The notes: generated from the letters alone by a model not told the origin. DNA of 34,110 nucleotides from Nitrospira sp. (GCA_021323395.1 JAJONL010000012.1:1-34110), one strand, 5' to 3'; positions 15,671 to 23,428 are shown, counted from the first letter of the stretch. Translations and numbers: made by a program.

Positions 15671-15858
15671 CTAGGAGTCTGTCCGAGTAATCCTTCGTTG
15701 CGAGGCGAAGGAGCTGCTCGTAGATGCGGGGCCGCAGGCTCGAAAAAACCGGAAGCGTATTCGCTGGAATACGTTGAGGAGTTTTTCGAGCCGAGAACGA
15801 CGCAGACTGCTGCAGATCGTGTGTCGCAGTAGAACGGCATTACTCGAACAGACTCCTA
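15671..15858. mobile_element. Complete 188-bp MITE-like element with terminal inverted repeats and target duplication
   Basis: Left end 15671 (ctaggagtctgtccgagtaa) and right end 15839-15858 (attactcgaacagactccta) are about 20-bp inverted repeats differing at one or two positions. The element is flanked by the direct repeat acgatc at 15665-15670 and 15859-15864. Inside are three nested hairpins: ccttcg/cgaagg (15692-15711), an 11-bp stem ggctcgaaaaa/tttttcgagcc (about 15728-15792), and cgtattc/gaatacg within it. No transposase is encoded. Its first 88 bp match the inverted copy at window positions 1-88 at 82 of 88 positions. Structure and copy number point to a non-autonomous transposable element, but an exapted structured repeat is also possible. 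Confidence 0.75.
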
Positions 15859-15875
15859 ACGATCAAGCAACGGAG

Positions 15876-15905
15876 TTGACACCTCTTTTCCGGCTCCCTT
15901 ATGAT
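15876..15905 (+). promoter_or_regulatory. Strong sigma70-type promoter of the rhodanese gene
   Basis: TTGACA (15876-15881), an 18-bp spacer and TATGAT (15900-15905): 6 of 6 and 5 of 6 consensus matches. The -35 begins 17 bp after the end of the MITE-like element. The gene starts 28 nt after the -10. Confidence 0.75.
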
Positions 15906-15932
15906 CCCTGGATATAGCCTGGAGGTGCGCAG

Positions 15933-16253
15933 ATGAGTTATACGATTACTCCCAAGGATTTAAAGTCACGCCTGGATAAAGGTGAGAAGCTTGTCCTCGT
16001 TGATGTTCGGGAGCCGTGGGAGTATGCCCTGGCGAAGCTGGAAGGATCTGTTCTGGTTCCCTTGGCGACCCTTCAACAATCCCTCGGTAAGCTGGACCGG
16101 AATGCCGAGATCATCGCCTACTGCCACCATGGCATGCGAAGTGCGGATGCAACGGGATTTCTGTTGCAGCAAGGGTTTGGAAACGTAAAGAACCTGATCG
16201 GAGGCATTGATGCCTGGTCGACCCAGGTCGACCCGTCCGTCCCTCGTTATTAG
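15933..16253 (+). CDS. Single-domain rhodanese-like protein
   Basis: A 106-residue rhodanese domain. VLVDVREPWEYALAKLEGSVLVPL is the entry strand and helix; the active-site loop is CHHGMRS with catalytic Cys64; GIDAWSTQVDP closes the domain. Such proteins carry sulfane sulfur on the cysteine and transfer it to thiol or cyanide acceptors; the HHGMRS loop is typical of the GlpE/PspE-like group, whose natural acceptors are mostly unknown. GGAGG lies 7 nt before ATG 15933 and a near-consensus promoter precedes it. It converges on the epimerase gene, 9 bp between stops. There is no signal peptide, so it is cytosolic. Confidence 0.93.
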   Translation: MSYTITPKDLKSRLDKGEKLVLVDVREPWEYALAKLEGSVLVPLATLQQSLGKLDRNAEIIAYCHHGMRSADATGFLLQQGFGNVKNLIGGIDAWSTQVDPSVPRY

Positions 16254-16262
16254 TGCCGGCTG

Positions 16263-17186
16263 CTAGCCAACCTGCTCGCGGAAGTATTCGACCGTTCGCC
16301 GCAGTCCTTCGCGTAAATCAACTCTGGATTCCCACCCCAGGTCACGGTGAAGCTTTGTCGAATCGATGACACTTCTCGCCTGCTCACCTCTTTTCGCCGG
16401 CCCATGTATTTCTTTAAATTCGACTTTGGTCAGGTCGACGACGACTCCAAATAAGTCGTTGATGGAGGTTTCAATGCCCGTACCGACGTTATACACTCCC
16501 TCCACCTCCGGGCCCATCGCCATCAAATTTGCCTCCACCACGTCATCGACGAATACGAAGTCGCGAGTCTGGCGTCCATTGCCATTGACCACCGCCTGTT
16601 CGCCATGCAGCATTTTTTGAATAAAAATGGCGACCACACCGGCTTCTCCTTCAGGGTCTTGACGGGGACCATACACATTCGCGTATCGAAGACTCACCAC
16701 CTGGATCCCACTCAACCGATGGTAGTATGACAAGTAATGTTCACCGCACAATTTGCTGATCCCATAAGGGGAGAGCGGCTGGGTGATGTGACTTTCCGGC
16801 GCGGGAAAGGCTAGTTGTTCTCCATAGATCGCTCCGCCGGACGAAGAAAAGATAACCTTTCTGGCCCCATGTTTGGATGCCTGATCAAGAACATTGAGGG
16901 TCCCGAGAACATTGACTTGCGCATCGAACATCGGATCTTCTACCGAGCGCCGGACGTTCATCTGCGCAGCCAGGTGAAAGACCACCGACGGTCGCTCATT
17001 GCGAAAGATTCGTTCCAACTTTGGATTTTCGATATCGAGTTTGTAAAACTGCACCACTTTAGGGACATTTTTTCGCTTCCCCGTGACCAGATTATCGACG
17101 ACCACTACATCGTGCCCTTCTTGGAGCAGACGATCCACCACGTGTGAGCCGATAAATCCTGCCCCTCCGGTAACCAAAACTTTCAT
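16263..17186 (-). CDS. NAD-dependent epimerase/dehydratase (GalE-like extended SDR)
   Basis: A 307-residue extended short-chain dehydrogenase. The NAD-binding motif TGGAGFIG is at 6-13, VVDNLVTGKRKNVP follows strand 2, and the catalytic residues are Ser114-116 with Tyr141 and Lys145 (YGISK). The substrate part (RYANVYGPRQDPEGEAGVVAIF, NGRQTRDFVFVDDVVEAN, YNVGTG, LGW) is that of UDP-glucose 4-epimerase and related nucleotide-sugar enzymes. The substrate cannot be named from sequence alone; UDP-glucose or UDP-GlcNAc 4-epimerisation for cell-surface polysaccharide is most likely. It lies 170 bp downstream of tlyA on the same strand with a GAGG ribosome binding site, and could be co-transcribed or separate. 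Confidence 0.9.
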   Translation of the reverse strand: MKVLVTGGAGFIGSHVVDRLLQEGHDVVVVDNLVTGKRKNVPKVVQFYKLDIENPKLERIFRNERPSVVFHLAAQMNVRRSVEDPMFDAQVNVLGTLNVLDQASKHGARKVIFSSSGGAIYGEQLAFPAPESHITQPLSPYGISKLCGEHYLSYYHRLSGIQVVSLRYANVYGPRQDPEGEAGVVAIFIQKMLHGEQAVVNGNGRQTRDFVFVDDVVEANLMAMGPEVEGVYNVGTGIETSINDLFGVVVDLTKVEFKEIHGPAKRGEQARSVIDSTKLHRDLGWESRVDLREGLRRTVEYFREQVG

Positions 17187-17356
17187 ACGCCCTCGCCTCT
17201 CCTACATGACAGTCTTGAACGAACCCCCCCAACGGATAATCGAAGGTCAGACTACACCCTTCTCCACCCCTCTACAAAGCGTTTTCGTTTTGACCGGCGA
17301 CTGAGGTTGGTATAGCAAGCCGCTCCGGAGGGTCCGTGAGCATCTCCACAGAAGGC

Positions 17357-18172
17357 TCACCTCCGCCGACGAAACCACGCCAACAGTTCCCGATTCCCTT
17401 TGCGGCCCTCGATAGGCGACTCCATGCGACCTGCCAACTCCATTCCCAACTGATCTGCGCAGGTCACTACCTTCCCCGCCGCCCCCTCCCGCAACCCATC
17501 ATCCCGGACGATGCCTCCTCGTCCGACCAAACCCTTTCCTACCTCGAACTGCGGTTTGATCAGCGTGATCACGCAGCCTGAACCTTCCAGATACGGCACC
17601 ACGCAGGGCAGCACAAGGGTGAGTGAAATGAACGAAACATCGATGACGATCAGGTCGATCGGATCTCGGATAAAGCCCGCGGCAAGATATCGAATGTTGG
17701 TTCGTTCCTTCAGCGAGACCCGCGGATCCTGCCGAAGACGCCAGTCAAACTGCCCGTACCCCACATCCACGGCATAGACTCGAGCCGCATCACGCTGTAG
17801 CAGGCAATCGGTGAATCCGCCGGTGGAACAGCCCACATCGAAACAAATCATCCCCTTGGGATCGACCTGAAACTGATCCAAAGCAGCAGCCAGCTTCTCA
17901 CCGCCTCGCCCCACGTAAGGCGACGCGCGCCCGGCGACCATCACGTCCGCATCCGTCAAGATCGGCTTTGCCGCCTTATCAACGACCACGCCATCTACGT
18001 GAACGAGACCGGCAAGGATGAGTCTGGCCGCGTCTTCGCGGCTCGCCACCAACCCACGGCTGACAAGCACACGATCGAGCCGCTCTCGCGCTGGACGTAT
18101 TTTCTGGATCATCATGAACGCTGAGGTCGACGGGTGGGAGAAGAACCGGTGCGCGCGATTCGGCACCGGCAT
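17357..18172 (-). CDS. tlyA: TlyA family rRNA 2'-O-methyltransferase/S4-domain protein
   Basis: A 271-residue protein. An S4 RNA-binding domain (RLDRVLVSRGLVASREDAARLILAGLV, about 31-57) is followed by an FtsJ-like SAM methyltransferase domain with motif I DVGCSTGGFTDCLLQ at about 112-126, then VYAVDVGYGQ, LIVIDVSFISL and LIKPQFEVG. TlyA methylates ribosomal RNA (16S C1409/23S C1920 in mycobacteria); many bacterial homologues were also called haemolysins, a name without mechanistic support. ATG 18172 is preferred because GGAG lies 7 nt upstream and it begins 4 nt after the xseB stop; ATG 18115 is the alternative and fits the family N-terminus more tightly. It is the last gene of the rny-xse run. 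Confidence 0.88.
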   Translation of the reverse strand: MPVPNRAHRFFSHPSTSAFMMIQKIRPARERLDRVLVSRGLVASREDAARLILAGLVHVDGVVVDKAAKPILTDADVMVAGRASPYVGRGGEKLAAALDQFQVDPKGMICFDVGCSTGGFTDCLLQRDAARVYAVDVGYGQFDWRLRQDPRVSLKERTNIRYLAAGFIRDPIDLIVIDVSFISLTLVLPCVVPYLEGSGCVITLIKPQFEVGKGLVGRGGIVRDDGLREGAAGKVVTCADQLGMELAGRMESPIEGRKGNRELLAWFRRRR

Positions 18173-18176
18173 GCTG

Positions 18177-18425
18177 TCACTCCGGGGACTCGAGTTCTTC
18201 GTCACCGAGGGTAAACGCCTGAATCCGTTTCTTGCCATCCTTTTCTTGCACCAGGATCTCCACCTTCCGTTCGGCGTCCTCCAACATCTTAAGGCAAGTC
18301 TTCGACAATCTGATGCCCTCCTCGAAAATTTTCAAAGAGTCGTCGAGAGGGAGGTCACCCTTCTCCAGTTCAGCGACGATCGTTTCCAATCTTGCCATCG
18401 CATATTCAAACTTAATCGCGGCCAC
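18177..18425 (-). CDS. xseB: Exodeoxyribonuclease VII small subunit
   Basis: An 82-residue protein with the XseB core FEYAMARLETIVAELEKGDLPLDDSLKIFEEGIRLSKTCLKMLEDAERKVEIL, a helical hairpin that binds the XseA coiled coil. The start is GTG 18425 with GAGGTAA upstream. It lies 57 bp after xseA and 4 bp before the tlyA start, in an operon. Exonuclease VII degrades single-stranded DNA from both ends during repair. The acidic tail (GDEELESPE) is short and non-conserved. Confidence 0.93.
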   Translation of the reverse strand: MAAIKFEYAMARLETIVAELEKGDLPLDDSLKIFEEGIRLSKTCLKMLEDAERKVEILVQEKDGKKRIQAFTLGDEELESPE

Positions 18426-18482
18426 TGGATTTACCTCGTAGTTTCATAGCCCAATGCATTATTGCCCGCCCCCTCCGTGGGG

Positions 18483-19841
18483 TCAAGCCACGGGGTGAGG
18501 CAAGACCTCTATCACGCGGCACACCAGGCGCCCCTCGGAAAGGCGGGCGAGAAGCATATCTCCTACTTGCACCTCAGACGCCCGTCGGACGAGCCGTTCT
18601 GATGGAACGGCTTGCACGACACTATACCCTCTCGTCAAAATCGCCAGCGGACTCAAGGCATCCAATGCGGTCATATGCGCCAATACCGCTTGCCTATGGC
18701 AGAAAAGCCCTCGACGCGCCTCATGTTCCAACCGCCTGCACAACTGAGGAAGCAATACGAACGACGTCTCAATCCTTCGTTGCGGACTCCGCGTCAGCAG
18801 GGCATGATGACGGTCCGCCCTGTCACGATCGAGAGCATTCAACCGGTTTGTGAAGGCCCGCACCAGGTTGTCGGCGACATCATCCAGACGTTGGGCTTGC
18901 GCTTGGAGTCGAAACCGCATCTCCCGGAGGATTCGAAGCGCTGTATCCAAACGATGACGCTGCGTCCGGATGGCGGTCTCTACCGAGCGACGAAGGCGAA
19001 GGCTCACATCGTCCAACCGCTGGCCAAGTTCGTCAAGCACCGGCACCACTGCCTCCGCCGCCGCAGAAGGTGTCGGCGCACGGTAATCGGCGGCGAAGTC
19101 CGAGAGCGTGACATCAATTTCATGCCCCACCGCTGACACGATCGGCACCCTGGACTGAACGATCGCCCGAACCACTATTTCTTCATTAAAGACCCAGAGA
19201 TCTTCAGAGGCTCCTCCGCCCCGGCCGACGATCAGCACCTCGACCTCCGGCATCGCACTCAACATCGTGATGGCGGCGGCTATGCGCTCGGCGGCCCCGT
19301 CACCTTGAACTGGAACCGGCACGATGAGGACATGGACCAGCGGACAGCGGCGATGCAGCACGGCGAGAATATCGCGGAGGGCAGCCCCCGTCCGGGAAGT
19401 TACAATGCCGACAGTTCCGGGAAAGATCGGTAACGGCCGCTTGCGCGCTTCATCAAACAGCCCTTCATGCGCCAACCGTTCTTTGAGTTGCTCGAAGGCC
19501 AACTGGAAGGCCCCAATTCCCTGGGGCTCGACCGTATCAATGACCAGCTGATATTCACCGCGTGGCTCGTACACAGAAATGCGCCCGCGCGCAATGATCG
19601 CCATGCCTTCCTGAAGCACGAACCGCAGCTGCGCTACCCCCGACCGAAAGAAGACGGCCCGAAGCTGGCTCTGCTCGTCTTTTATCGTGAGATACAGATG
19701 CCCAGAACTCGGCGCACGAAGAGTGGAGACCTGTCCTACTATCCAAATATCCCGGAATTGATCTTCAAGGGAATCGCGGATGAGGCGTGTCACATCGGAC
19801 ACGGAAAGGGGAAGCGAGAGAGCAAGGTTACGCCCGGCCAT
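18483..19841 (-). CDS. xseA: Exodeoxyribonuclease VII large subunit
   Basis: A 452-residue catalytic subunit. An N-terminal OB-fold (about 9-105: VSDVTRLIRDSLEDQFRDIWIVGQVS, GHLYLTIKDEQSQLRAVFFR) binds ssDNA. The nuclease domain carries the family motifs GTVGIVTSRTGAALRDIL, VLIVGRGGGASEDLWVFNEE and SAVGHEIDVTLSDFAADYRAPTPSAAAE (about 140-270). A long coiled coil rich in Arg/Leu (about 270-390) holds XseB subunits, and the C-terminal strand is SPLAILTRGYSVVQ. The full family length and all catalytic blocks are present. ATG 19841 lies 39 bp after the ymdB stop, with xseB next. Confidence 0.95.
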   Translation of the reverse strand: MAGRNLALSLPLSVSDVTRLIRDSLEDQFRDIWIVGQVSTLRAPSSGHLYLTIKDEQSQLRAVFFRSGVAQLRFVLQEGMAIIARGRISVYEPRGEYQLVIDTVEPQGIGAFQLAFEQLKERLAHEGLFDEARKRPLPIFPGTVGIVTSRTGAALRDILAVLHRRCPLVHVLIVPVPVQGDGAAERIAAAITMLSAMPEVEVLIVGRGGGASEDLWVFNEEIVVRAIVQSRVPIVSAVGHEIDVTLSDFAADYRAPTPSAAAEAVVPVLDELGQRLDDVSLRLRRSVETAIRTQRHRLDTALRILREMRFRLQAQAQRLDDVADNLVRAFTNRLNALDRDRADRHHALLTRSPQRRIETSFVLLPQLCRRLEHEARRGLFCHRQAVLAHMTALDALSPLAILTRGYSVVQAVPSERLVRRASEVQVGDMLLARLSEGRLVCRVIEVLPHPVA

Positions 19842-19880
19842 GTCTCACCGAGCCATGCGGAAGGGCCACGGGCACAGCGG

Positions 19881-20660
19881 TCAGTCCACCACTCGGATGC
19901 GCTCGATCGATATCGCTTTGCCAAGCGCGCTATCTACTTCGAGCAAGACCGCGCAGAAAACGGTCGGTCCAGACGCCACCTCGAAACGACGAGGCATGCC
20001 GGTGAGAAACTTTTCGATCGCCAACTCCTTCTTGATTCCAATGACGGAATGGAGAGGGCCGGTCATTCCAATATCGGTAATGTAGGCCGTACCCTTCGGC
20101 AGGATCTGCTCATCGGCCGTCTGCACGTGGGTATGCGTCCCCGCCACGGCCGTCACCAAACCATCCAGGTAATGCGCCATGGCCATCTTTTCAGAGGTGG
20201 CCTCCGCATGCAGATCGACCACGACGGCGGCCACCTGTGTCTTGAGACGCTCAACCTCGCGCTTGCCGATCTGGAAGGGACAATCAATCGTCGGCATAAA
20301 AGCTCGCCCCATAAGATGAAGAATCCCTAGGGACTCGCCTCCCGGGGTCGTGAATACATAACTGCCGCGCCCCGGCACTCCCGACGGATAGTTGGCCGGA
20401 CGCAGGAGGCGCGGTTCGCGCGGAAAGACCTCGAGAATTTCTTTTTTGTCCCAGGCATGGTTTCCGGTAGTGATCACCGACACGCCGAGGTCGAAGAGGT
20501 CATCCATCAGGTCGGGAGTGATGCCGAACCCACCCGCCACATTCTCTCCATTGCCGATCACGACATCGATTTCGTGCTTAGCGATGAGTTTGGGCAGCAG
20601 GCGAGCCACGGCGCGTCGCCCTGGCTCGCCCATGATATCGCCGATCATCAGAACTTTCAT
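19881..20660 (-). CDS. ymdB: YmdB family metallophosphoesterase
   Basis: A 259-residue calcineurin-like phosphoesterase of the YmdB type. The metal-binding motifs are GDIMGEPGRRAV (7-18), GNGENVAGGFGI (about 37-48) and TTGNHAWDKKEI (about 65-76), followed by FFVDLHAEATSEK-type and GTHTHVQTADEQILP segments with the C-terminal metal-ligand histidines. YmdB of Bacillus hydrolyses 2',3'-cyclic nucleotides and is almost always encoded just downstream of rny, as here (10-bp gap). The substrate in this organism is not known. ATG 20660 gives the standard MKVLMIGDIMG start. Confidence 0.94.
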   Translation of the reverse strand: MKVLMIGDIMGEPGRRAVARLLPKLIAKHEIDVVIGNGENVAGGFGITPDLMDDLFDLGVSVITTGNHAWDKKEILEVFPREPRLLRPANYPSGVPGRGSYVFTTPGGESLGILHLMGRAFMPTIDCPFQIGKREVERLKTQVAAVVVDLHAEATSEKMAMAHYLDGLVTAVAGTHTHVQTADEQILPKGTAYITDIGMTGPLHSVIGIKKELAIEKFLTGMPRRFEVASGPTVFCAVLLEVDSALGKAISIERIRVVD

Positions 20661-20670
20661 GCCCGTTCAC

Positions 20671-22248
20671 TCACTTCGCGAAGTCCACGAACCGGCTCTC
20701 CCGAATAACCGTGACTTTAATCTGGCCCGGATAGGTCAGCTCCTGCTCAATCTTCTTGGCCAAGTCACGCGAGAGTTGGAAACACTCCGGATCCGTTAAA
20801 TCTTCCTGTTTGACGATCACCCGGATTTCACGGCCCGCCTGAATCGCGTAGGCCTTTTGAACGCCCTTATGCACGGTTGCCAGCGATTCCAATTTCTCCA
20901 ACCGTTTCACGTAGGATTCCAATGCCTCGCGTCGGGCACCAGGACGCGCGGCCGACAGGGCTTCCGCCGCCGCCACCAACACTGTCTCCGGACAGATCGG
21001 CTCCACCTGCTCGTGATGCGCCGCAATGGCATTGACGACTTTGGCGCTTTCACCGTACTTTTTCGCAATCTCCGCACCCAGCATGGCATGCGGCCCCTCT
21101 TCTTCATGGCTCACGGCCTTGCCGATATCATGTAACAATGCACCTCGTTTGGCGAGCCTGACGTCAAGTTTCAGCTCGGATGCCATGATGCCGCAGATAT
21201 AGGCGGCTTCCCGAGCATGGTACAGGTTGTTCTGACCATAGCTCGTTCGATACTTGAGCCGACCCAGCACCTTGACCAGCTCCGGGTGGAAATCCGACAG
21301 CCCGACCTCGAAGATGACCTTCTCGGCCTCTTCGATCATCAGCTTCTCGATATCGACCTTGACCTTTTCGACGATCTCTTCAATACGAGTGGGATGGATT
21401 CGACCGTCGTGCATGAGTCGCTCGAGGGCGACTTTCGCAATTTCCCGCCGGAGCGGATCGAATCCAGAAATAATGACGGCCTCGGGGGTTTCATCGATAA
21501 TGAGATCAATCCCCGTGGCCGCCTCGATGGCGCGGATATTACGTCCCTCTCGACCGATAATCCGGCCCTTCATCGCATCATTCGCGATGGGCACGACCGA
21601 AATCGTGGCCTCATTCACATAATCGCGAGTGACCCGCTGGATGGAACAGGCGATAATCTCACGAGCTTCACGATCGGCGTTTTCCTTCGCCTCTTCCAGC
21701 ATGCGCTTGGCCAGACCGGCGGCTTCCAAACGCGCCTGACTTTCCATCTCTTGGATGAGTTGCCGTTTGGCCTCCTCAGCGGTCAAACTCGCCACCCGCT
21801 CAAGCGCCTCCCGATGCTGCTTTTCGGCCTGCGCACAGGCCGATTCCTTCTGAGCCAATCCCTCTTCCCGTTTGAGAAGTTCTTGCTCGCGTCTCAGCGT
21901 TTCCTGATCGCGCCTTTCGAGCACGCTCAGCTTCTTATCGAGACTCTCTTCCCGTTGCAACACGCGACGCTCCGTATTGGACACTTCCGCGAGCTTCGCC
22001 TTCTGTTCCTTTTCCAGTTCGATTTTTGCCTGGAACACCAAATCCTTGGCTTCCAGCTTCGCTTCTTTGACCAGATTCTCTGCTTCACGCTGGGCCGATT
22101 GCACCACCTGCGCAGACTGATCCTCAGCCTGTGCTCTGCGGGCCGATACCGATCGGCGACGCAGCAACTCGTAGACACCGGCGCCTATTACCGCTCCCAC
22201 TAGTCCGATTATGATGTACGCAACGACGCTGAGAGAAATGGGAACCAC
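20671..22248 (-). CDS. rny: Ribonuclease Y
   Basis: A 525-residue membrane-anchored endoribonuclease that initiates mRNA decay. A membrane span at about 4-27 is followed by a long Glu/Lys/Arg-rich coiled coil (about 30-200), a KH RNA-binding domain with the GxxG loop GREG at 232-235, and an HD domain with the metal motif [17 protein letters not shown] (His373-Asp374). The C-terminal motif [12 protein letters not shown] is typical. The start is GTG 22248; the AGGGAGG stretch directly abuts it, closer than usual, and a stop in frame 33 nt upstream limits alternatives. It is followed 10 bp later by ymdB and then xseA-xseB-tlyA. Confidence 0.94.
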   Translation of the reverse strand: MVPISLSVVAYIIIGLVGAVIGAGVYELLRRRSVSARRAQAEDQSAQVVQSAQREAENLVKEAKLEAKDLVFQAKIELEKEQKAKLAEVSNTERRVLQREESLDKKLSVLERRDQETLRREQELLKREEGLAQKESACAQAEKQHREALERVASLTAEEAKRQLIQEMESQARLEAAGLAKRMLEEAKENADREAREIIACSIQRVTRDYVNEATISVVPIANDAMKGRIIGREGRNIRAIEAATGIDLIIDETPEAVIISGFDPLRREIAKVALERLMHDGRIHPTRIEEIVEKVKVDIEKLMIEEAEKVIFEVGLSDFHPELVKVLGRLKYRTSYGQNNLYHAREAAYICGIMASELKLDVRLAKRGALLHDIGKAVSHEEEGPHAMLGAEIAKKYGESAKVVNAIAAHHEQVEPICPETVLVAAAEALSAARPGARREALESYVKRLEKLESLATVHKGVQKAYAIQAGREIRVIVKQEDLTDPECFQLSRDLAKKIEQELTYPGQIKVTVIRESRFVDFAK

Positions 22249-22568
22249 CTCCCTTACGGGCAGCGGGACAGCACGCTGTCACCCTGCAAATGATCGGGGC
22301 CAATGTTTTAGGGGAGCAGGGAGCCTGCGAAAGGAACGCCCGAACGAGAAGGGAAAGACCTGACCTCTTGAGCCAGTGGAACGAGCCGCGGAATCGCTGT
22401 CTCTAATTCAGTTGAGGCGTGGTCGGCCTCGACCCGAATCAAATCTCCTGTCACCTCGCAAGCGGATAAGGCAAGACCGCGTCGTGGAGACAGAAGCACA
22501 TGCTGAGCAGAGGACGCCCACAGAGAGGCCTGCGCGAATCTGCTCTCTAGTCGAGAGTATCCAGTTTG

Positions 22569-22584
22569 GTGTCACCGGTGACAC
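22569..22584. promoter_or_regulatory. Perfect 16-bp palindrome, operator candidate
   Basis: GTGTCACCGGTGACAC is identical to its reverse complement. It lies 320 bp upstream of rny in the non-coding spacer. The half-site GTGTCACC with zero spacing would suit a dimeric regulator. No known regulator site is matched with confidence. Confidence 0.45.
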
Positions 22585-22738
22585 ACATCCATCCACATGA
22601 GCCGTTCGACCAACCCATGCCGCCACAACCACACTAAACAGCACCACGAAATTAAGCGATTCCATATGTTTAGCGCTCAAAGACTGTCTTGGGAATTTCC
22701 GTCCTTAATTCGAAGCTTCCTTTCCTCTCCTGCTCTTG

Positions 22739-22754
22739 TTGACCCTCGGGTCAA
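22739..22754. promoter_or_regulatory. Inverted repeat 49 bp after zapA
   Basis: TTGACCC-TC-GGGTCAA: 7-bp arms with a 2-bp centre. No T-run follows on the minus strand, so it is a poor terminator for zapA; it could be an operator, or part of a promoter since each arm contains TTGACC. Confidence 0.4.
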
Positions 22755-22803
22755 TACAACAGGGAAACGATAACAAAGGAGTGATGTGAAAGCAAGGCGA
22801 AAC

Positions 22804-23100
22804 TCACCGAGACAGCATGGAGGGCATCTGTTGATCGATCGAATCCATCAAGGAAGCCATGCGGCGATCCGCATCGGCCTCACCCTGGCGACTCTTTCGT
22901 TCCGATTCCATCAATTCATGAGCGATATTGATCGCTGCGAGGACCGCCAGTTTGGCGGGCGTGGCGGACCGTAGTCCGGCCGCCACCTGTTTCATCTGGG
23001 TATCGACGAGTTCGGCGAGCTTTTTCACATAGGACTCGTCCGCTTCACCGGTGATGCTGTAGCGCTGGCCATAGATCTCCACGTCAATGGTCTTAGTCAA
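22804..23100 (-). CDS. zapA: Cell division protein ZapA
   Basis: A 98-residue ZapA. The N-terminal globular part (TKTIDVEIYGQRYSITGEADESYVKKLAELVDTQM) is followed by a helix (LAVLAAINIAHELMESERK) leading into a coiled coil. ZapA bundles FtsZ filaments at midcell. The start is TTG 23100: AAGGAGG lies 6 nt upstream, and the preceding in-frame sequence is the zapB-like gene read in another frame. The zapB-like stop overlaps this start by 8 bp, so the two are translationally coupled. The short tail (MDSIDQQMPSMLSR) is non-conserved. Confidence 0.9.
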   Translation of the reverse strand: MTKTIDVEIYGQRYSITGEADESYVKKLAELVDTQMKQVAAGLRSATPAKLAVLAAINIAHELMESERKSRQGEADADRRMASLMDSIDQQMPSMLSR

Positions 23101-23347
23101 AAGCCACCTCCTTGGGTTCATCCAGGCATTCCAACAGATCGATTTCGCCGAGCACCTTTTCGATCCGTGCTCGAATATCCACCCGCTCCTGCTCCCATCG
23201 TCGATTCTCGTCATCCCGCACCGCCACCCGCTCCCGCGCCAAGCGGAGCTCATCCTCGAGTGAGGCGTTCTTTCGCTTGAGGTCCTGAACGAGTTTCACC
23301 AAATCGCGAATACGAATTTCCAGGGCGTCGAGACGATCTAAAGTCAT
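23093..23347 (-). CDS. zapB: ZapB-like coiled-coil cell division protein
   Basis: An 84-residue protein that is almost wholly coiled coil (LEIRIRDLVKLVQDLKRKNASLEDELRLARE), with the heptads and size of ZapB. ZapB links the Z-ring to other division components through ZapA. Identity rests on coiled-coil length and on position directly upstream of zapA; coiled coils are easy to mis-assign, so the name is provisional. GAGGA lies 6 nt before ATG 23347, and a strong promoter precedes it. The last 8 bp overlap zapA. Confidence 0.7.
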   Translation of the reverse strand: MTLDRLDALEIRIRDLVKLVQDLKRKNASLEDELRLARERVAVRDDENRRWEQERVDIRARIEKVLGEIDLLECLDEPKEVAFD

Positions 23348-23399
23348 GGTATGTCCTCATGGCAAAGTTGGGTGGTCAACACAATAGTGACGGAGGCGA

Positions 23400-23428
23400 A
23401 ATATAGGAAGTTCGCTTCGGCTTGTCAA
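23400..23428 (-). promoter_or_regulatory. Strong sigma70-type promoter of zapB-zapA (and possibly the rny run)
   Basis: On the minus strand TTGACA (23428-23423), a 17-bp spacer and TATATT (23405-23400): 6 of 6 and 5 of 6 matches with ideal spacing. It lies between the slt stop and the zapB-like start, 53 nt upstream of the latter. Confidence 0.75.

Larger units (their letters stand above)
22249..22803. other. 555-bp largely non-coding spacer between zapA and rny
   Basis: No convincing gene. It contains a perfect 16-bp palindrome (22569-22584), a 7+2+7 dyad (22739-22754), a small hairpin ctctc/gagag (22542-22556), and a hairpin gaggc/gcctc near 22414-22430. A minus-strand frame 22408-22665 begins with a possible membrane helix (SLNFVVLFSVVVAAWV), but its second half is Arg/Ser-rich and it has no ribosome binding site. 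In several bacteria the 6S RNA gene ssrS lies directly downstream of zapA, so this is a sensible place to look for it on the minus strand; I could not confirm its fold. Confidence 0.55.

Noticed and set aside
15484-15840. 118-codon minus-strand frame entering the MITE-like element
   Set aside because: The first 55 codons are the repeat itself and the rest (FLPKCANPAQIRKRIVDRDGRL) matches nothing I know; no ribosome binding site.
19467-20330. 287-codon plus-strand frame across xseA and ymdB
   Set aside because: It spans two well-supported minus-strand genes and their gap; an antisense shadow.
21217-22203. Long open frame on the plus strand (328 codons) antisense to rny
   Set aside because: It mirrors the Glu/Lys/Arg-rich coiled coil of RNase Y; no ribosome binding site and no family pattern. 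rny is certain on the other strand.
22408-22665. Small membrane protein candidate in the zapA-rny spacer
   Set aside because: One hydrophobic stretch at the N-terminus, but the second half is Arg/Ser-rich and no ribosome binding site precedes the ATG; kept only as a remark in the spacer entry.
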